Positions 52,201 through 64,000 of a stretch of DNA of 64,000 nucleotides are shown here, in pieces. Location: assembly GCA_000499405.2 (NCBI GenBank), contig HG738139.1:1020108-1084107 (forward strand), in the 5' to 3' direction. The notes beneath the pieces were generated by a model. That model worked only from the letters and a program-made list of their open reading frames with translations. It did no database searches and was not told the origin of the DNA. Each line of letters starts with the position of its first letter. The stretch's first letter is position 1. Source of the DNA: Onchocerca volvulus (Eukaryota > Nematoda > Chromadorea > Rhabditida > Onchocercidae). Both the position numbers and the translations under genes were made by a program.

Positions 52201-55200
52201 TTTGTAAACCTTACTTCATAAACAATTATCAAATATCATGAGGGAATACACTAGAAAGCTCTATTACATAATACTATATGAGAGATTCTTTGAATGAGAT
52301 ATCGATATGTCATAGTTGACTGGAATATGCAATAATGCTGGATGCTGGATAATCTTGTCTTGGCTTAACACCATGAAATAGTCACACTTTCAAATAAGAT
52401 GTGGAAGATTAGACTTTAGGAAAATGGAATTTTTGAGGAAATATGTCATCATATAAATATGCATCGAATATTTCCTATTTTATAAAATTCAGATTTTACA
52501 AAGTATTATGTATGTTAACAGCAAATTAAGTGTTGCATCAAAATGTTATATCTATACCGGAGGTTCTCTTTGTATTGTGCCACTATCTACATGCCAGTAA
52601 TATGAAAAACCGGATGGATCTGAAAAAAAAGTAGCATTATCAATGGCCGAATTAAAATCATAAAAATTATCTAACGTAGATGCAACATACCAGTTTACTT
52701 GAATTTAAAAAATGAAATTTCTTGTCTTGAATCCTTCTAAGAAATGCTGGACTGATGTAAGATAAGATAAGATAAGATAAGGAGATTAAATTCAAAACCA
52801 CATTAAAAAAATGCACACATGCCTTCATGTCTTTCCCATCCAAATGGAAGTGGCTTTGTCGGTGGCGCATCATCGACTCGCATTGGCCTGCTATATTGCA
52901 CCTCGACATTTATTCCGCTATCATGACTGTCTGGAGATAGCACTGCATCATTTATTACTTCTTCATCGATGACATAATCAGTCTGTGGTAATGGCCTAAA
53001 ATGAATGATTATGCACCAAAATGGTATTATGTAAATATCTATTTATTTTATTCGGTATGAAAATGACATGGGAGGTTTTTTTTTTTCTTTCTTTTTTATT
53101 AAAATAAATAATGAAAACATGAAGTTAAAATATATCATGCATAACGGACATTGGCAGTAAGAGTTGTTCAACTGCATATGAAAGTTAGGAATTAGACAAA
53201 GAAGTAAACCGAAATACAGTAATCATTGCAAATTCCTAAGTTTTTTCTATGATATTGCAGCAGAACAATATATTTTTCTCAAAACAATAAGGTGGAGAAT
53301 TATGAGAGACTAATCTAAGTTCAGAAATTAAAACATATGGTGTTTTATGTATTTTCATGTGCAATGAACACTCATAAAAATATTTTTCGTTTATTAAAAA
53401 AATTAAAGTTTATTTTAAAAAAAAAAAGACTGAATCGCGGAAATTACAGTGATTTTTCAAGCATCATAAATCTGAAAAATATGTCTAAGGACTACTTCTA
53501 ACATTATCCGTACAGCAAGATGTTTTATTTTCCTATATAGATAACAAACACTTTATTAATAATATTTACAGATTATGCCGGGATTGAAAATGGAAAGATT
53601 AGTTAATTTCAGTTATTCCTTTTTGCAATATCGAAATGACTAGCAAAATTCTTAAGACAGCTATTTTAAACGGTTTCACTGCTCATCAAATCAGGGACAG
53701 TATTGCGAATATCAGAGTGATGAGAAATATGGCTAAGTCATTAAATTAGCATCACAGTTGTTAGCAAATATATCTCAGGATCTTTTGCTGTTTGAAATAA
53801 TTAAAACGAGAGACAGCTGATGCAGGTATAAAAATAACTTTAAGCTACTATAATTTAGAAATCTTTGCTAGACGAATGGAATTATCGAATGGAGAAATAT
53901 AATTGGCCAGTCAAATGTTGTTTATTGATTTTATGGAAAATATAATAGAAACATGTTCAATCTTCACTGTCAACTCTCGGCTTGTTCCATAAACGCAATT
54001 TCTGTTTATGTGTGGACGACATATATGCATATTTAGGGAAATCACCAATATTTGGCTTACTAACTAATCTGCTAACAATCCAAATTTATTAAACTGACTC
54101 AACAAACTTAGGGATCTAGATATTATATTCTAAGACTAATTAGCACTTCATCACTGGATATGATAATTACATTAAAAAACTTTCACTTAACTAATGAGCA
54201 CAAGAAATAAATGGAGATTCAATTTAAAAAAATTGAAAATGGACTAACTTGAGTGTTTCTTCCTCTCGAGGTCTTGCTTGATCTAACTGCCAATAGAACG
54301 AATATGGATCACGATATTCGGTAACCACCGTAGTATCGCCATGACGTTGAATGCGTACATTGTCACGTGAAGCAGCATCTATCACAGCACGTGATTCGTG
54401 AAAATCATGCGCACTGTAATCAACAGACATATGAGCACTCTTCCCTCTAAGATATTTGTGATTTTGTTCAGTTTGCTCAGAATTCCTTGCTGCTTGTTGA
54501 TGAATTCGTATCCGATGATTTTTTTCACCTGGAATTCATAATTTACTGCAGTATATAAAAACAAACTTAGTCATGAAATTGATACAAATATTATTGGATG
54601 AATTAAGATGATAGATAAGAAGTTTCGGAAGAATGATAGATAAGAAATTTCGATCTGGTTAATTAGTTTAAATTTAAAAGGAATTGATATTTGATGAATG
54701 ATAAACTGTTGGGAATCGGAGAAACTTCTCCAACAACATTGAATAAGTTGAAGGAATGTATCATCACGAATTTCCCGATAAATGATTTCTCCATGACAAG
54801 CTTGATCATACAACCACAATGATACCACGAAACCACTGCGAGAGTAGTAAACAAGGTTGAAAATGAAACCACTTTCAGCCAATGTTTACATCTCCCCTGT
54901 ATCCGGATGTTCGGCTACTCTATTCGTAAACCGAGCATCACAGTACGGATTACAGTTAAGCAATGGACGTAGATAATCTGGAAGGCATAACTTAGAAACC
55001 ATATTGACAACGCAACAATAGTTAAAGTAGCATTAATGGCTTCTTATACTACTGCTCGTGTCGTGTATTGTATTTTGCATTGAGGCGATGATAAATGCCC
55101 TAATGCCGCCGGGATTTTAAAGCCCAGCCACAATCTTCTTCCTGAAGATTGCTTCTTTCATGCTTAGGCTTAGTGCACTCTGTGATACGAGTCAAAATGA

Positions 55201-57894
55201 CAGGTATCAGAGTGATGGTTTCGTCGAAAGAAGCTGCCATGGAAGATGCAATAATTATATATTTAGACTTATTTCTATGCATTTATTAAAACTTCTTTCC
55301 CTATGACCTATGCATTTAGACTAACCTTGCTGCTGTTGCTCTTCTTTCGTATTCTCAAATTTTATCCTTCTCGAATCTGTTTGATAAGAATCTGTTGAAC
55401 GTCGTTCTTTACCACCTTTATCGCTATATCGATGATGCTAAAATATAACATGCACATTTATCTATATTTCATATTTATCAAAAAGAAAACTGTTGAATGC
55501 TATATGAGCGTATGCATATTGATAAGATAATAAACTAAAATATTGGTAATGTGAAATCACGAGAAGAGTACTGATATAGATATATCAAATATCAATCGTT
55601 TAAAAATCATTTTGATATCAGAAACAGACTTATATCAATCGGAAATATTCATAAAAACATATAAACCGGGAAAATATCCTTATATAATTGAGATATATTA
55701 ACCGGAGATATTGGTACAAATATAATAAAGATATTCTGATACTCGTAGAGAATATTAGCAAATTTGAAATATTCCAATGCTAATATAGGTATAGGAACAA
55801 AGATAGAGGAAATCTTGATATATATCGATTTTTTTACGAAATACTAATGGCAGAACAGATTGATTAACAACTTTCTTATTTGCATAGTGAACCAATCATC
55901 ATTTGAAGAGAAAAACTAAACATTTAAAGAGAGAGAGAAAGGAAGAGAGAAGGGGAGAAAGAATTTACGAATGATAGGGTAGAAAAGAGAAGGAACACTT
56001 TATATGAACGATGAGGTAAATGAGAAAAGAACACTTCATATGAACGATAAGATAGGAGAGAGTGCTTCAGAATCCATAAATGATAAGATCGAAGAGAGAG
56101 AAAAATGATGCTTTACAATTTACAAATGATAAGGTGAACAAGAGAACGCTTCAGTATTTATGGGAATGATAAGATAGGTGATGATGTGTACTGATAGTAA
56201 TGATAGTATTATTGTAATATGCCAGGTAGAAAATGAAGTGTTATCAGCAGATTATCGTATGATGATAAGCAAAGTTAGTTACGGAAAGTAAGTAAGGGTT
56301 ACGTCAACTACGTAACTTTGTCCACTTCCTCCAATAATTGTAAATCCAATAAGATTGTTCTTAATTAGAGATAAATGTTCATTTAACTGAGATTTCAGCC
56401 TTTTAATTTACGTTCCCTTGCTTGCTCTCATTCACGTAACAAATAAATAATCAGAGTTGCAAGTAATGACTAGTGAACTTTAAAAGTAAATAATCAGCGA
56501 AGTAAACAAGTAAACAACTAATATTATATGTAAATAATTAGCATTATAAATAAAGTAAACAACCAATATTATAGTAAACAGCCAGTGTTACAGTTGAATA
56601 GTGATTGAAGTATTCACTACATAAATTGATAACAAATCGATAGCCATTAAGAAAAAAAAAAAATAAGTAGGAAAAGATTGAAAAGAAAAAAGACACCAGT
56701 CAAAGAGTAAGGAGTAAGGAGGAAATGAAGTGGAACATGCATTTGGATATTTCGAGAAATCATCTTCCTCTATTAATCTAGGCTTGTTAAATATTGGCCT
56801 AGCTAAATATTAGCCTAGCTAAATGTTAGCCTACTCTAGATTATTCTCTCATCTCACTAGACATCAATTCCATTCCTTCAATGGCTATTCCAGCTCTATG
56901 GCAGGCAAAATATCTGCTTGATTTATTTCTTTTTCCGAAAAAACTAGGAGAACGCATCGTTGAGCAAAAATATTTCTTTCCATTGACATCGAAATAGAAG
57001 CGCTTATTCCCAGGACAAACTCATTTTTCTTTCAATTCTCGAGAGGAATTGATCCAAAAATTGATCATTCAATTTTTTTTTCTTTTCTCCTTCTTCATTT
57101 AGCATATCAAACATTTTGAACATATTGATTAATTGTGGTATTCCTTCATCTATTATTATCTTATCATATCAGCAAGTTCCTCCTTTCAAGACTTAATTAT
57201 ATAAAATGAATAATATTCATTTGATTACTATTAAATAGAAATTGAAATGATTATTTATAATTCATTTATTTTGCTAAAAAAGATGCAATACATGCATATA
57301 TTTAATGCTATAGCTAATTTTCTTTTCCAATATCCTCCATAAATTTGGGATTAATTATCCAGAAGTGTTATTGCCGAAGTGAAAATTGTCAATTTTCAAT
57401 CATCACAACTTATTTCGTCAACTTTCAACTTCAATTTTGCGTAACTGATTGAAACTTTCACGTAAAGTAACTTCCACTAATTATTCAGTAAATAGAAAAA
57501 TTAGCCAGATAAGAAAATAGTGATTTGATAAGATTTTGTTACAAGTAACTTACAAAGATATCTTCCCATCCATCTGATGGTATAGTATTAGTAAGCGTGA
57601 TAGTATCAGTTGAAGTATTCGTTTCGGATAGCGTATCCACATAATAATACTCTTCATGATCACTTTCTTCTATTTCATGCCTAAGTAAAATTTTGTACTC
57701 AATCAAAATAATCAGTTTGTGATAAGGAAAAAGTAATTGCCAGATTGCCTTCTGTCTAGAACATATCGTAAACATTGGCCAAGCATAATATATCTCCTAT
57801 CTTACCTTTCCATTTTTCCATCATCGAAAATAGTTTCTTCAAATATTCGTCTTGTTGATATGTGACCTTCTTTTGTTTTTGGCTCGTTTGGCAT
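48442..57894 (-). CDS. feh-1: FEH-1/Fe65-like adaptor: WW domain and two PTB domains
   Basis: Exons: 57894-57806, 57680-57554, 55437-55326, 54528-54249, 52995-52823, 52619-52558, 52184-51969, 51648-51496, 51358-51231, 50403-50222, 50139-50006, 49531-49395, 48908-48740, 48510-48442. Phases agree; 2031 nt, 676 residues, close to C. elegans FEH-1. Order: acidic, Ser/Thr-rich N-terminus (1-200); WW domain (252-281, LPFGWERHED...YYWHVDSG); PTB1 (about 355-495: FAVRSLGWTEIPEEDL, RVWGVGRDNGR, CHVFRCDTPARTIANTL); PTB2 (about 520-645: IRCHFLGVTQVPRATGIEIL, CYVFHVEPSAGPMAKTIEAA, RYQKVLDA); and a short tail (LWNAIGSV). Fe65 proteins bind the NPxY tail of APP-family proteins through PTB2, and FEH-1 binds APL-1 in worms. 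Oddities: exon 5 to 6 needs a GC donor to keep the WW domain, and the second WW Trp is Arg278. An out-of-frame ATG lies 16 bases upstream of the chosen start. Confidence 0.93.
49201..49271. repeat. Twin poly(A) tracts in feh-1 intron 12
   Basis: Twenty-six A, then CTTTTT, then 39 A. The lengths may be unreliable in the assembly. The tract lies inside the intron between exons 12 and 13 (48909-49394). Confidence 0.9.
49819..49911. repeat. Perfect 16-bp inverted repeat in feh-1 intron 11
   Basis: 'agattgacgaaatata' at 49819-49834 and its exact complement at 49896-49911 enclose about 61 bases. Confidence 0.8.
52760..52781. repeat. (GATAA)n run in feh-1 intron 5
   Basis: Four consecutive GATAA units lie in the short intron that starts with the GC donor. 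GATA sites can bind GATA factors, but a regulatory role here is speculation. Confidence 0.7.
55965..56175. repeat. Imperfect tandem repeat, about 45-bp units, in feh-1 intron 2
   Basis: Purine-rich units of the form 'gataagatnnnagagaa...' then 'cacttcatatgaacgataag' repeat four to five times with changes. The neighbouring 55560-55830 also has 'gatatattaaccggagatat'-like repeats. Confidence 0.6.
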
Positions 57895-58352
57895 GTTAGT
57901 TTTGAAATTGACATGTAAATTTTTATCTTTAGAAAGATTTGTTTTTTTTTAATTATTTAGAAATTATTTATGTAAGTGTCTAGCATAGAAATGTTATGCT
58001 AAAAGCAATAATTAATTAATAGATTTTAATGATAAATGTTAGGAAAAGAAAAATTACGAAGTTAAATTACGAGGCATTTTTCGAATTGAAACAATCGTGC
58101 AGTGATATGTATTGATTCTCAACATTGAGAAAAATGTATTTATATGAATTAATTCAAATATCATAAGCAAATAATAAAATGATACTAGAAGACATACGAA
58201 AAGTTTGAGGAATAATCACATCTCCTTCAAAGATATTTTACTATCAATAATTATCATTAATTATTCCTATCAGTAATTATCATCAATTATTCCTATCAGT
58301 AATTATTAGTACGTTTTATTAAATGGAAATATGCGACATTCTTTTTACACTG

Positions 58353-58378
58353 ATATATATATATATATATATATATAT
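58353..58378. repeat. (TA)n microsatellite
   Basis: About thirteen TA units ('gatatatatatatatatata...'). Confidence 0.95.
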
Positions 58379-58769
58379 TGCACATATGCATATTTTATTG
58401 AAATTTAGAAAATTATTGTTATTGGAAATTATGTGCAATTAATCTTTAACCCAAAGATTCATTAATTTAATTCAACGATATTAAAATCATATTATTAGTC
58501 ATTATCACTTTCTAATAATAGTGATGCATTCGACCAAATTCTTACACGGCAAAAGAAACGTGTATAATTCGATTCCGGATTATTCTTATCATTATCATTT
58601 TTATCAATTTCAGTCTTTTCGTTCTCTCATTCCGGTAATTACTTTCATTTGGTACAATTATCAGAAGATATATCGATGGAGTATCTCTCCTCTTGGCTTC
58701 TTGGCTCTTTATTCAAATGAAAATGCATCAAAGTTCATCTTTAGTAATCGAATAGTAATAAAAGTGATA

Positions 58770-58832
58770 AAAATCATTAGCTATCAATTATTCATCATTG
58801 GATGATAGTGCTAATAGATAGCTAATGATTTT
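58770..58832. repeat. Perfect 16-bp palindromic arms with an inner palindrome
   Basis: 'aaaatcattagctatc' at 58770-58785 pairs exactly with 58817-58832. Inside the loop, 'atcattggatgat' is itself nearly palindromic, so a cruciform is possible. Confidence 0.8.
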
Positions 58833-61643
58833 CATCAGCTTTATTCCTATCGTGATTCATCTAGCATTAGACGTAACTAGACGTGACGCATTAGACGTAA
58901 CGTAATTTGATTAGTCCGTAATTTGTCATCTAGCGATCAATTTTTAATCTAAATGCGTTCCAATCATATCATCAATGTTGGAACGTAAATAACATTCGTA
59001 AAGGCATCCGTCACGTAATCATTTCAGAAACTATTCATACAACGATAATTCTTTGCTATATAATATAAAATAAATAAATGGAAATACTGTAGTGAGAAAA
59101 AGTCCAACAATGATGGAAAATTTTGTGTTACTCTCAAAAAGTAAATAAAAAATTCATTTTCGATTATTTTTCAATCCATTCTCTCTTCTTCGTTGTAGTT
59201 TTCCCTTTTTTTTTTTTGCACAACTGAATCATCCATAGTCTCCGTCAATCGTTTGGCAAATTGTGGTGACATTTGATATTGTTCAAATATTTTCATATTT
59301 TTGTAAAAAATAGAAGTAAAAATTTCGTAAAACAATCAATACTTAGTAAATTTACAATCATTTCATCAACAGATCATCTCTTTTTTTCGTCGATAATATG
59401 ATTATTTATAAATAATATGATTATTTATAAAATTTATAACAAGACAATTTCAAGTTTAATTTCCGTTTCTTAATATTAGCTTTTTTTTTTTGCAAGTATT
59501 AATTTACTATATTTAGTAATAAAATATCAGTTGTATTTTTTTCGTTTTCAAAATTTTTGCATTTCATCCGAAAAAGATATTATTATTCGGCATCATACGA
59601 ATGTTAGAATATATATGTTGCTAATATTCTAAAATTTATTGTAAAATGAAAAAAAAGTTAACGACAAATTTTACATTAAACTAATCAATTCCTGTAATAA
59701 ATTTATGCATTAATTCGAAAAAAAAAATCTTTATAAAATTATGTTATAAGATTTTTTCTTTTTTTTTTTTTTGAACAAAATATATGGAAATTTTGATGAT
59801 GCATTTTGCTAACGTTTTTATTAGTTGAAGTTTTGATGTTTAATATCGAAATGCTCCAGAATGATTAGGTATAGTGGACATAAATTGATCTTTTATCTAT
59901 TTAAAATCAAATTATTAAAATTTTACATATTATACCCAAAAATCAGTACAACAATTTCATCTTTATTTAAAATTATTGAAATTGTTAATACTGATAATAT
60001 AAATTTCGCTAATTTCACTTTTTTTTTAAATGCAATTAATGTTTATGAACTTTACGAATCTATATTTCATTTATTTATTTTTCTTTTTAGTTTCTATTTA
60101 TAAACATCTAAATATAGCCTATTGTTTATGGAATGAAAAAAAAAGAACGAATCTTTAAGTATAACCTATAATTTGTAGGAAAGAAGACATACATTTCAAA
60201 TATGGAGTTAAGATGTGAAAAAAAAAAAAAAAGAATTCTTTTTTTTTTCCTATAAAAAGAAAACTTATATAGTTTAGGCAAATGTGAAAGGGATAAAGTA
60301 AGCAAACTTTTGCTAAGTGCTTGATAAGTGATAGAACTTTTTTTTCTTTTTTTTCAAAAAGCTTTTTACACTCGTATTTAGTTTTGAATATACAATTGTA
60401 AAAGTGAACGAGTAGAATTGAAATTCCATTTCATTCCGCTAATAAAAAACTAGCTTTCATTCATCCATCCATCCATAACATTTATTCATTCACTCGAAAA
60501 ATGACTCTTCACTTCCCTAATGTCAACATCGTTTCACATTCCTTTTATTTTAGTGCAGAAAAAAAAAAAAAAGAAAAAGAAAAAGAAAAAATGAATCATT
60601 TAAATAGGCTTAAAAATATACAAATAAAGAGTTTTGAGATTTAGAGATTTATTCATAAATTTCTCTTCCTAGATTATTTTCTTTGAAAAAAAAAATCTTT
60701 GATATATGCTTATGCTTTTAACATTTATCAGTTTGTCCCAGTTGGAATTTATTGATTTTCTGCAACTGTTACATCAGATTTCCAAGAAAACTTTTACTTT
60801 ATGCTTCTTAATAATTCTTCAATTTCGACAATTTTGCTACCCTAAAGTTATCACATATAAAAGCATAAAACATAATTATTGGTTGATATTTCTAGCGAGA
60901 AGTTAAGATGGAAGAAATGTTAGGATTTGAAGCTTCCCGTTATGGATGAAATTAGATGGTCCCCTATATGAGCAGCATTACAACCATAATTTATGGTCTT
61001 GTCAAGAAATAATGGTTTCCCCTGTTTTTTTTTTTGAGAAAATAAAAAAACTTTTCAAGAGCATTGAAAAGAAATTTCAGAGATAAACTTTTTAAGAGTA
61101 TTGGAGAGATATTTCAGAGGCAAACCTATTGCGAAGTGTCATGTTAAATGAATCGAACGAAATGATGGCTCGAGAAATGAATTAAATACTCTATTTTTAA
61201 ACTTTCAAATATTTCAGCATATTAATACTAAGCTTTACAACCGAACTTCATTTTTTGAGCAGTAATCAAAAACCAATCATGCTAACATGCAAAGTGATAA
61301 TCTTTGTAACTGATTAGCTTTTATCTATTGGAAGAAGAATAATATTCAATATTTTTATCATCAATTATCATACAAACAGTATAAACGAACACATCATCGT
61401 ATCTAAAGCCATAAAAATAATAGCGTAATAATTGCGAGACATATTGCCGTACTTGATAAATTTTCCTACATTAATCTTACTTCCTCCTTCTCTCCTCCAA
61501 TTTAAAAGAATTACTGGATAAATCAGCATTTTAAGAGGAAATAAATTATCGATATCTCCAATTTTTTTCTTAGAAAGATATGTAATCTCTTCGTATCATT
61601 TCCTATGATTTATCCAGAAATGTATTCAAAAAAATACAAGTTT

Positions 61644-63882
61644 CTAATCTTTGATAGACTTTGAGCACTGAAATAGTTCTCCTTTATCTATATGATTCAT
61701 CGATTTACTCTTATGTCTGTTATTGTTATTAAGCATTTTCCGATGCTTTTTGCCTTTCAAATGTGCTTCCCAATTTACCTTACCATGTACATCAATTTTA
61801 CATGTTTCACAGTGATAAACCTGAAATAATGATGAATGATAACACTATTTGCAGACAATAAATAAATGAAAGCTTAGATAACAGATGCTCAATATTTTAT
61901 GCTCATCAATTCGTTCTTAGGAAGTACAACAATTTTTCATAAAATTTTCAGAAAATATTTCATAAATTTTCGAAAAAATAAAAAACAAAAAGTGAACATC
62001 CTGACTTGGTTAGCTGATCTCCTGTAGTCAAAATCAACTGTTAAGAGTTGAATTTTTTCAGCATTAACTTGCTTCAGAAAAACATCGTCATTAACAATAT
62101 TTAGAAACTGATCGATTCTATTCAGCGCATTAGGGACTACAATATCATGAAAATCCTTCGAAGTATCCAAAAATGCTATATTAGTGGACTGAAATAAAAA
62201 CTGCAACGAAACTGAATGTCGCTAAAAGTAAAAATGATAGTTTAAACATATGTCCTTCAATTGAATATTAACCAGTACATTATACATCGTTACAAAATCT
62301 TAATTTTGATTATAAAAAGCATGAGAAAAGATGAATTTAATGCTAACCTCTATTGAAGTACTTCCTCCAAACAAATGCTGCTTAATCCATCGCCGCTGTC
62401 TTCGTGAATACTGCCGCGTGTGCAATTTTAGAGCTTCACAACCTTCGTTGAACAGTTTATCACCCAATTCCGTATATCGTTCATTTGGAGTTAACTGTAG
62501 ATAATCATGGAATTCCTTTATTGCAATCGATTGAGCCACTCCATAAGCTGTGAGACAATGACGGTACTGCAACAATTTTATTCGTAATGAATTAAAACAA
62601 TAGAAAAAGCCATTATAATTTTTTTAGTTCAGTTTGTAATTTTAGATTCCATCTAAATTTCTGCATTTCCTTTTTCCAGTAATCTATTTGATGCAAAAAC
62701 AGAGTTAGCAATATTATAGGTCATGATCAAGATTTGATAAATCAGAATGATGTAGATGATCCGGAAGTGCTAAGCGAAGGAAGATAAATGATAGAGTAGT
62801 ATTCATACGGTAATGAAGGTGATTAGATAACATTAACATAGTGATACAAGTGACAGGATATAATTAACTTCAGATATATGATAACTAATGTTATACAAAT
62901 ATAACAATAGATTAATCTATTTAGCATATATTTGTCTGATTTATAATAATAATAATAATAATATAATAATAGTTTAAGCTCTTTAGCTAAAACGATCCTA
63001 AGCTCAACTGCAGATTCCTTTATCGAATTAAATGCATTTTAAAATTTTCCATAACTATATCTCTCTTATTCTGAAATACTATCATACTTATCTTTATTTA
63101 CATTTACATCTAAACGGTGAAAGAATTATCATCTTACAAGATCTCTTCAGTTTAACTTTTTTTATTTGTCGTCCCAACTTATCTTCGTCATATTATATAT
63201 TGCCAGCATAACTGTCACGCTATTTTATCATAGAGATCAATGAAGAAAATTCGAGAAAATAATTTTACTTGTTCATAAAAGTCTTCAATTTCTTTTCTTA
63301 ATCCTTTTTCGATCATTTTTGAAACTCTTTCATTAATTCGTTTTTCCAGAAATTCTTTATGAGCATCCAAAATAAAAAATAACACATTTGTAAAACGCAG
63401 CCTTTCGTCTAATTTTAATTTTCGTTGCTCCTCCAAATAGTCACTTTTACGCTGTCCCGTTGCATAATAAATTTGTAAAGCACGAACAACACGGAAACGA
63501 TTGTTTTTATGCACCTGGAAGGTAGACAAATTTACCAGTGACAATTTTCATAACATTTCTTATAGCAAACAGAGAAAGCTATACTTGAACTATTGTAATG
63601 GATGAATTTTTAAGCTTACTGCGCATTTCACATTTCACCACATTGTATCGTGCATAATTTCAAAAAGTATTCGATATTCACAATAAACACAGAATTATCA
63701 AAACCAAAAATGATTACCAGCTAGATGTATAAAAAAGTAAAATTCTAAACTTTGTCAACGATGTTAATGATAAACAAAAAATGGCAGAATGTAGCTTACT
63801 TGCATTGCAGATTTCAAATCGACCTGTTTCAATAATTCATAAACTTCATCATCTGAGAGATCATCGAAATCATCCTTAGCAT
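61644..63882 (-). CDS. gro-1: tRNA dimethylallyltransferase (TRIT1/MOD5/MiaA family), C-terminal 5 exons; 5' part beyond the window
   Basis: Exons: 63882-63800, 63514-63269, 62566-62348, 62188-62006, 61820-61644, all phase-consistent; the first exon begins mid-codon, so the N-terminal part (P-loop and DMAPP site) lies right of 64000. The enzyme adds a dimethylallyl group to A37 of tRNAs that read UNN codons. Visible family features are DDLSDDEVYELLKQVD, the tRNA-contacting segment HKNNRFRVVRALQIYYATGQ, KMIEKGLRKEIEDFYEQ, the AYGVAQSIAIKEFHDYL core motif, and a basic segment RQYSRRQRRWIKQ. The last exon encodes a matrin/U1-type C2H2 zinc finger (YHCETCKIDVHGKVNWEAHL then KGKKH), as in eukaryotic members but not bacterial MiaA. 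In C. elegans, gro-1 mutants grow slowly and live longer. No splice or frame defect is seen in the part present. Confidence 0.93.
62943..62972. repeat. (AAT)n microsatellite in a TRIT1 intron
   Basis: Tandem AAT units with one interruption, in the 0.7-kb intron between 62567 and 63268. Confidence 0.9.
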
Positions 63883-64000
63883 CTATTAAATAAATCAGTA
63901 AAAGTTTTGAAAGAATAGTCATTAAGAATCCAATAATCATTTTCGGCAAAATGAAAATGGCGATAATGAAATACTAAGTATATCTTTTACTGGACAAAAT

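Larger units (their letters stand above)
57895..61643. other. Intergenic between the TRIT1 gene and feh-1
   Basis: No gene recognised; open frames are short and low-complexity. It contains a 26-bp tandem 'ttattcctatcagtaattat' near 58255-58310, a TA microsatellite at 58353-58378, a palindrome at 58770-58832, an (AAAAAG)n run at 60563-60590, and a roughly 43-bp tandem ('ttttcaagagcattgaaaag' and 'tttttaagagtattggagag') at about 61051-61130. The feh-1 promoter should lie near 57.9-58.5 kb. Confidence 0.5.

Noticed and set aside
54571..54882. 103-codon minus-strand open frame between feh-1 exons 3 and 4
   Set aside because: No splice phase or homology fits; the direct join of exons 3 and 4 is in phase.
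1..64000. tRNA, rRNA, SL RNA or bacterial endosymbiont-derived genes
   Set aside because: I looked for T-loop-like GGTTCGA words and for GC-richer prokaryotic coding runs and found none convincing; a covariance-model scan would be decisive.

Overview
The window is AT-rich eukaryotic DNA with many short introns (GT...AG, acceptors mostly ending TTTCAG or TTTAG), TTTCAG sites a few bases upstream of several start codons (the signature of spliced-leader trans-splicing), and recognisable orthologues of Caenorhabditis elegans genes. It is a nematode chromosome segment. The extreme AT bias and long intergenic spaces would suit a clade III (spirurid/filarial-type) worm, but the sequence alone does not prove that. 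Every gene I could model lies on the minus strand, so transcription runs from high to low coordinates.

Layout. At 1-180 is the start of a gene for a small secreted protein, running off the left edge. A second, diverged and apparently broken copy lies at 5688-5942. Both share nearly identical 5' flanking DNA, so this is a tandem duplication. From about 6.6 to 7.7 kb is a decayed Helitron (PIF1-type helicase fragments followed by the element's 3' end). Further copies of that 3' end lie at 12887-13968 (an inverted pair) and 47425-47696. At 8906-11381 a seven-exon gene encodes a 336-residue seven-transmembrane receptor of nematode chemoreceptor type. From 16213 to 30249 a 22-exon gene encodes a 1147-residue transmembrane protein with two nidogen (NIDO) domains, EGF modules and a long stalk; this is the dex-1 orthologue. 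About 17 kb of gene-poor, repeat-rich sequence follows. From 48442 to 57894 a 14-exon gene encodes a 676-residue Fe65 homologue (feh-1: WW domain plus two PTB domains), with one intron best explained by a GC-AG donor. From 61644 to the right edge are the last five exons of a tRNA dimethylallyltransferase (TRIT1/MOD5/MiaA family; gro-1 in C. elegans), ending in a C2H2 zinc finger.

The genes do not form an obvious pathway. DEX-1 acts in extracellular anchoring of sensory dendrites and in epidermal remodelling, FEH-1 is a cytoplasmic adaptor for the APP-like protein APL-1, and GRO-1 modifies tRNA. Exon models were built by hand. The three complete genes have splice phases that agree across every junction and a total length divisible by three. 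The partial TRIT1 model is in phase across its visible junctions. I saw no CRISPR array, rRNA gene or convincing tRNA gene. The most unusual items are the duplicated secreted-protein gene, whose coding part has diverged much more than its promoter region, the GC-AG intron inside the WW domain, the loss of the second WW tryptophan with a WW-like echo upstream, and the inverted Helitron ends.
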